Source of the DNA: Nematostella vectensis | Lineage: Eukaryota; Cnidaria; Anthozoa; Actiniaria; Edwardsiidae | Length of the DNA stretch: 64,000 bases | Assembly (NCBI RefSeq): GCF_932526225.1 | Contig: NC_064039.1 | Coordinates: forward strand, 13,100,139-13,164,138 | Direction of reading: 5' to 3' | Shown: in pieces, positions 58,801-64,000 of the stretch | How positions within the stretch are numbered: the first letter of the stretch is position 1 | Layout: each line of letters opens with the position of its first letter | Made by a program: the position numbers and the translations under genes | Notes under the pieces: model-generated | What the model was told of the DNA's origin: nothing | Databases searched by the model: none | What the model saw: the letters and a program-made list of their open reading frames with translations, nothing else

Positions 58801-60970
58801 TTTCTCTCCTGCATCTTTTTATAATGAGAACAATACGAATGGGTCATTCTTGGATGAAACCGACGGCAAAAAGAACAATATTTGATTTGGATGCAGACAA
58901 ATTTGGGCTGGATACAGCCGGGATTGTAGCCAAGCCACGGGACTAAAAGGGCGCCAATTTCGTTTCGCGCCATCACAAGTCTTTGGTTCATTGAGATCAA
59001 GTATGATTAGTCCGACCTGGGAACACTAAAAATATCCACTTGGTGAATTGTTCACAGAAAGACATGACATATTTGGTATAGCGAAAAGAGATTCTGGGAG
59101 AGCTGTGCAAAGAAGAAAAAGGTCATTACTAGGGTAAGCCAATTCGAGCGTCCTTGGTGTTGGTTTTAGAAATAGCTTGTTTAATGACTTGTTAAAGTTC
59201 AAGTACTATACGTAGTTTTAAAGATGTAAGGCTACTCCTTTTATTTTCTAAAGTCATCTTCTCCATTTGATCTCTTCTGACCCCTAGTCCGCGTCAATTA
59301 TCGTTATCACCGGCAATCTGCATCTGTTGACAGAAGGCTATTTGTATTGACCTTTTTGCCGGATAAGAATGATTCGGTGTGATTGGTCAAGTCGCGTGGA
59401 AGAACGCAGAATCACGAAGGCTCAAATTTCAAGATCATTTCATTGGCTGACTGGCGTTTTCCAGACGCGTTGAATTAAGGCTATTGAAGTGACGGTCTCT
59501 GATTGGTTGACCCGCGTTTTGAGGACGTGAAAACAACGCTCTCGCAAAAGTACACATTTAAATGGGAAAGTACATTTTTAAATGGGAAAGTGTTGTGTAA
59601 AGTATAAGAGCTATGACTGCAAAATTTGGCAACACGCTAGGTTATTTTTTCAAGAATGATTCTGTGTTCGGCTTTTGAAAGATTTTGAGCGGATCGTATC
59701 TTATGTCCTGTCCGGTGTCGTGGAAATTATATAGTCCTCTGACTTTGACTCAAATTTGCATAGGGACAAAGAAAAATATCTCAAAAGCTGAACACAGTTT
59801 GGTAGGCGTGTATATGGTGATTGACATAAGCCATAAAATGTAAAGATTTGCCAGATAGTTTAGACACATTAGGGTTTTAAGGGATGTGATTGGCTGAAAA
59901 CAAGCGCGTGATTAAAACCTGTTAAAAAATAAAGCATTGCATCAAACCTACAAACAAAAAGGATAATCGTATTTCCCATTTATTTAGCTTTACAATAACA
60001 AATAACATGAGCATAATAAATTAAATGTGACGTGCGTATCAACATTTTTCCTCAACACTTTGGTTTTTTTTTGGCATCCCGAGGGCTGAAGGCACCCCGT
60101 AAACTTAAATATTGTCCAGATCAATCAACGCAAAGAAACGAGTATTATTACAAACCGTATCACAAGGATAGGAGTTCTTTAAGATATAAATAAACCGGAA
60201 TCATAACAGTAATATGCAATATTGAAACCTTCTAATTCATTCGAGTCAAATGGTCATGAGTGTTCATCGTTAATTCCTCTCCACCTTTCCATGCATTAGG
60301 GCTTCTGTTAAATCCCCTCCCCCTGAGTGGATTACAGGTGTTAAAACCCACCCATGATTTTGACCACATCACCTCCCCAAGGTGTCCCGGGAGACAGAGT
60401 GCCAGGCTGTCAATTAACTGGTGCATAACTTGGATCTCTATCTCTGCTAACACAAAGTGATTTTTGTCACTCTTTAGATTTGGTAGAGTGCTACTGTATC
60501 TGACTGTGTAAACATCTTGTCTGGTGTGACAAACAACGTAGTAATAGCTAGATATGATAATTACGACTAATGCAAATGTTCAATAACCTTAATAAATTGT
60601 CGGAATCATCTGTTTTGGCTGTAACTTTAGGCCCAAACAACAAACTGTCTTTTAGCGTCACACGACTGTGTTCCAGTCGCTGTGTTCCAAACATAACAAA
60701 TAGGGTTATACTCACGGCTAAGCTTTTTGTCCATGTACCTACAATCAAATCAAAGATTCATTAGTTTTGAAGCAGTTAAAGAAACAGTTGTCTGGCGACA
60801 AGCCGCAGTACTTGGTGGAAAATAAAGCGGTTCAGAGTCATGGCCATATGTCAAGCGAGTGAAATTTACTCGCACTCTCGGTTTTGGCAAAAAATATTAT
60901 TCAGAAGATATTAAAAAAATTATTAAGAGGACACTTACTTCTTTAACTCCGGTGGATGGGCTTTACTCAT
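52822..60970 (-). CDS. SNRPG: Small nuclear ribonucleoprotein G (Sm protein G)
   Basis: SmG is one of the seven Sm ring proteins of spliceosomal snRNPs. There are four minus-strand exons: 60939-60970 ([11 protein letters not shown]), 60716-60738 (only 23 nt, giving YMDKKLS), 53129-53253 and 52822-52875. They total 77 aa, close to the usual 76. Sm1 is [20 protein letters not shown] and Sm2 is the universally conserved [15 protein letters not shown] at the C-terminus. All borders are GT-AG and phases close. Intron 2 (53254-60715) is about 7.5 kb and contains a large inverted repeat, so two tiny 5' exons are separated from the Sm core by a possible giant hairpin. The gene is head-to-head with DCAF17 (about 400 bp). 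Confidence 0.95.
53254..54686. other. SNRPG intron 2, part between exon 3 and the large inverted repeat
   Basis: I see no exon or recognised element. AT-rich intronic sequence. Confidence 0.4.
54687..59594. mobile_element. Large inverted repeat (about 1.64-kb arms) in SNRPG intron 2
   Basis: The left arm (54687 to about 56330) begins AACACTTTCCCATTTAAAAA. The right arm (about 57953 to 59594) is its reverse complement, ending TTTTTAAATGGGAAAGTGTT. Arms match nearly base for base: a 68-codon frame ([20 protein letters not shown]...) occurs at 55301 (+) and in mirror image at 58973-58767 (-). The spacer (about 56330-57950) holds a second copy of GAAAGTGTGCGTTTTAAAGA and a partial, deleted third copy of arm sequence (about 57425-57690, direct relative to 55420-55665). 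It also holds a separate hAT-like MITE. Flanks TTGTGTGTAA and TTGTGTAAAG are only imperfectly alike, so a target duplication is unproven. It could be a foldback transposon or a recent inverted duplication. Confidence 0.85.
56974..57390. mobile_element. Small element with AGGGGTARCGATGGGTA ends (hAT-like MITE)
   Basis: The left end AGGGGTAGCGATGGGTAAG is mirrored by GGTACCCATCGTTACCCCT. The interior repeats CGAGACTT and CGAGATTT-type phrases. It lies in the spacer of the large inverted repeat and interrupts it. No clear 8-bp target duplication was found. Confidence 0.5.
59595..60715. other. SNRPG intron 2, part between the inverted repeat and exon 2
   Basis: No exon or coding feature is supported. 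One GTGATTGGCTGAAAACAAGC phrase near 59887 resembles the CCAAT-plus-GCG motif of the inverted repeat arms. Confidence 0.35.
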
Positions 60971-61371
60971 CGTGATTTCGAAGGATTTTCGACAAGAACT
61001 TTGTGGAACTTTTGAAACGTCTGACAACGTTTACGTGAGCCTTCGTTGATGATGCTTACTCAGCGGTATCGGCTTGTAACACAGGAGTCCCAACAACTTA
61101 AAATATATATATTTTACTTAAATTTCAAAGAGGAATTAAAGAATATCTGGAGGTCTAAATATATAGAGACATTTTTTCTCTCCTTTATTATCATTTTAAG
61201 TTATGTGCATCCTTGGGTTCAAAAGTTATGTGTATGAAAAGTTTGTACTATTCCCAATCTATCTCGGTCATCGAAATGGCGGATAAGTCGGTAGTTCTAA
61301 TAAGTTCTGGGTGTATTGATGGTCTGTATTATTGAGACGTAAAGTATCCCTTTTCGCGGCAAACAAGGAAA
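60971..61371. promoter_or_regulatory. Bidirectional promoter region SNRPG / DCAF17
   Basis: About 400 bp between divergent start codons, so it must contain both promoters. It includes a short upstream ORF for DCAF17 at 61276-61335. No TATA box is evident. Confidence 0.55.
61276..61335 (+). CDS. Upstream ORF (19 aa) in DCAF17 leader
   Basis: ATG in strong YY1-like context (TCGAAATGGCGGATAAG) reads MADKSVVLISSGCIDGLYY and stops 36 bp before the DCAF17 ATG, in a frame compatible with reinitiation. It could reduce DCAF17 translation if transcription starts upstream. Alternatively it is the true first coding exon of a spliced form: the phrase SSGCIDGLYY is protein-like, but no donor was found. 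Confidence 0.45.
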   Translation: MADKSVVLISSGCIDGLYY

Positions 61372-64000
61372 ATGTATAAAAAATCCAATAACACGTACTT
61401 CAAAGTGACGGATAGATCTACTTTTGGATCATCAATAATCAAAGATTTGAAGTTGCTGCGATTGTTAGTCGAAAAAAGATCTACCAAGTTCAAGAACGTT
61501 TGGAGCAAAAAGTCCAAAGATCCCATAGGCTTTGACTGCGGACACTTATTTCTTGATAAATTTCGAACATCCTTCAGTACAAATGGAAAGCCTAAAGAGC
61601 TGTACAGAATGCAGCCCTTAAGGTCTTCTGAGAAAGTCGAGTCGGCTGTCGTATTTGAAAGCCCACTAGACCAACAGTCTTTTGTTAGCACAGTGGAGAC
61701 AAAGGGATTCAAGTCGTGTGTTGTAGGAGTTACTGCCAATGGTTTCCTCTTCAGGCAAGACGTAGATACCGGGAAAAGGCTACAGACTGTGTTTTTATCC
61801 CGAACTATCAAGTTTAAGAATATATTCTGGGAGAGTGATCTCACTAGACTTGTAATCAAGTCTGTCCATTCTAAACCCCTTCCCAGAGTTATAAGTGGTA
61901 ACAACCCTCATGTCAATAATGTATTACTGCATCTGGCTTTGTTTGATGTAGCACCTTTGAAGTTTGTAGCATTGATCCCAATAGAAAGATCTTTGTTTGG
62001 TTCTACTATCACTGATGCTACATCCTCTATGGGAATTCTGTTTGTCATGCATCGCTCTGGTCTAATCCAGCTTTACAGCACTCAAGAAATAATAGACAAA
62101 TATTCCCAGATTACAGACCTTGGCAAACCATACACCATAAATACTTCTGCTTGCAGTAATCCTGCTAGCGAATTCCATGCCAACAATATTGACGGGACAG
62201 GGATTGTAGGAAGTCACCCATTTGGCATACCAGTCAATGTCCACATGGTTACCAAACCAACACTTTTATTGGAGGTTTCAAGTCACCAGCACTCGTTATC
62301 TTTTGGTGGATTCCCCTGGCATTTTGTGGTGAGCCCTCCTAGGCAAAGTAGCGTGTTCCATGTGTACTCCATCAAAGAGAAGGAACTAGTTGGAAATGGT
62401 ATAATTAAGTCAGATGTGTTGTCAGTGGAACCTGATCAGGCTTACTTTCATGCCGATCATAGTGGCCGACTTCTACATATTTGCCCACATTCAATAAGGT
62501 AAACCATACATTATTAGTTAATTTTCATGTTTGTCAACTCCAACAAAACCTCAAGGCTCTATCAACCCAAGAATCTTATAAAACTTGCATTAACAAAGAC
62601 ACAAAAGTAGGACCTCAACATCTACTTCGCTCTTTCTGTATAGAGTGGTTTTCAAAAACCAGTGAGATACTATTTAGTTTATTAAATATAATACACTGAA
62701 TTGCTTTGCTCTCTTTTCTTCTGGCTTGACTATTACACTTTAACAATAACATTTTATTGCATGGAATTTTGAAAACCACTCTAGTACAGTGATTTGAATG
62801 GCTATTTTAAGTCCTTATAGAGCTTCGAAAATTGATTGCTTATTTTCTTGGTTCCAAGAAAGGGCATTTTATGCCACAGCCTTTTTACCGAATATTGGCT
62901 ACCTCATTATTGTAAGTCTAACTACTTGTGGGAACACGTGTCTGTTGCTAACCATACAAACCTAATACTATGTTAGAGGAGAAAATGTAAAAAATTCAAT
63001 TCTCCAATGTTACATTTGGATAGAAACCCCTCCCCCCATAGGTACACCCCTGCCTCATTGCAACCTGCACATTGCTACGTTGCTCCTCTTTGGGATATAT
63101 TTTACAACAAAGCAAGACACAATGTAAGGCACATGGATAGGGCAGATATTGAGTTTGAACCCATCTTCAACAGTCAAATAATCGTTTATCAACTGCAACC
63201 GTTCTTCCTATAATGGGGGGGGGGGGGGTGAATAGGGGTATGTAAATCCACCGATACGCAACATTTTCGGGGCAAATCCATGGATCCGCAAATATTTTTA
63301 GATCCGCATGGTTTGACAGATAAACAATAGCATCGATTGAAATTCATTTAAAATCCGAAATCCGACCTTCAAAGCAGTCAAAATCTGAAATCCGTGCCCA
63401 AATTGTCAACAGATCCGTGATCCGCCGTATTTTCAAAATCTGCCAATCCGCTGAAATAATCATCAAAATCCGTAATCCATGAGCATTTTGGGGCTGAATC
63501 CGCCGACTGGTAAACCTATTCACCCCCCCCTATAATCTTAGATTCAACATGGCTACTCTCCTGGTAGTTCTGAAAACTAAATGCAAAACTCTAAGGAACA
63601 GGCCTTTTGCTCATGCCAATCCAGAACTGTGGAACCAGTTACCAAGTTTTATCAGCGGGATAAGAAGACTTATTCCTTTTAAACACGAAATTAAGACGCA
63701 TTTGTTCAGCCAAGCCTACAATGTATAATAGTATATGGTATATAGTCTTGATGATTTATTTCAATTACATATGTAAGTTTTTTGTTTCTTTGTTTTAGTT
63801 TATCTAGTGCTTTAGGATATAAACAAATAGTTGCACAAATAGAAATTTAATAAATAAATATATTTATAAATAAATTTATTATTATTGCTATTATTCAGGC
63901 TACATGACTGAATGTATCTTTTTTATCTAGGTTTTTAAAGCTGAAGACTCTTGGGGATCTTGGAGTAGGGCAACTAGTGTTGGATACTTGCTTTTCTATT
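61372..64000 (+). CDS. DCAF17: DDB1- and CUL4-associated factor 17, 5' part of gene
   Basis: Substrate-receptor type subunit of CUL4-DDB1 ubiquitin ligases (the human gene underlies Woodhouse-Sakati syndrome). Exon 1 is 61372-62498 and exon 2 starts at 63931 (RFLKLKTLGDLGVGQLV), continuing past the window. Recognisable blocks are ESTKFKNVW-like RSTKFKNVWSKKSKDPIG, KPKELYRMQPLRSSEKVESA, FGSTITDATSSMGILFVMHR, SGLIQLYS, HPFGIPVNVHMVTKPTLLLE, VSS...FGGFPWHFVVSP and DQAYFHADHSGRLLHICP. These match animal DCAF17 in order and spacing. WD-like beta-propeller repeats are implied but not obvious. The start ATG has A at -3. Exon 1 is unusually long (375 codons) compared with the many small exons of neighbouring genes. 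Confidence 0.93.
63207..63536. mobile_element. hAT-like MITE with 8-bp target-site duplication
   Basis: CCTATAAT flanks the element on both sides (63207-63214 and 63529-63536). Ends are GGGGGGTGAATAGG and CCTATTCACCCCCC, inverted. The interior is a degenerate series of AAATCCG/ATCCGC phrases. An 8-bp duplication is the hAT hallmark (family knowledge). It lies in DCAF17 intron 1. Confidence 0.7.
63594..63728 (+). pseudogene. LINE reverse-transcriptase C-terminal fragment
   Basis: The open reading ends ANPELWNQLPSFISG...KHEIKTHLFSQAYNV and stop. This xLWNxLP...FKxxxKTHLF pattern is typical of the very 3' end of CR1/Jockey-type LINE ORF2. It is followed by AT-rich sequence and AATAAATAAATA repeats (about 63848-63880), as expected for a 5'-truncated LINE tail. 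It lies in DCAF17 intron 1. Confidence 0.65.

Overview
The window looks like nuclear DNA of a marine invertebrate, most likely an anthozoan cnidarian (inference). It is AT-rich. It holds intron-rich, vertebrate-like single-copy genes with canonical GT-AG introns, an opine dehydrogenase of the marine-invertebrate type, a BEL/Pao retroelement relic, tRNA-derived SINEs and many small inverted-repeat elements. Nothing prokaryotic (operons, Shine-Dalgarno sites, CRISPR) is present.

Nine cellular protein genes can be read, most exon by exon. In order they are: TAF1B (minus, continues off the left edge), FADS6-like desaturase (plus, single coding exon), SLU7 (minus, 19 exons), opine dehydrogenase (plus, nested inside SLU7 intron 13), LMAN2/VIP36-type lectin (plus), NFYA (plus), R3HCC1/R3HCC1L-like (plus), SNRPG (minus, 4 exons) and DCAF17 (plus, continues off the right edge). 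Three pairs are head-to-head: TAF1B/FADS6, SLU7/LMAN2 and SNRPG/DCAF17. Two pairs are convergent: FADS6/SLU7 and R3HCC1L/SNRPG. Most are housekeeping genes for Pol I initiation, splicing (SLU7, SNRPG), CCAAT-box transcription, secretory-pathway lectin sorting and a CUL4 ubiquitin ligase adaptor.

The unusual content is in introns. TAF1B intron 1 (about 10 kb) holds a 3.1 kb foldback element with 9-bp target-site duplications, a decayed BEL/Pao element, a SINE and a MITE. R3HCC1L intron 6 (about 11 kb) is mostly a 9.7 kb minisatellite. Its roughly 101/106-bp unit contains a copy of the upstream exon end plus its 5' splice site, so the intron carries on the order of 90 decoy donor sites in a hierarchical array. 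SNRPG intron 2 (7.5 kb) holds a 4.9 kb near-perfect inverted repeat with about 1.6 kb arms. A TTAA-flanked MITE family occurs three times, and a G-rich dispersed repeat several times.

Exon limits come from reading splice sites and checking phase by hand. Phases close across all exons listed for SLU7, LMAN2, SNRPG, NFYA, opine dehydrogenase, R3HCC1L and the visible parts of TAF1B and DCAF17. No database search was possible, so family names rest on recognition of conserved sequence.
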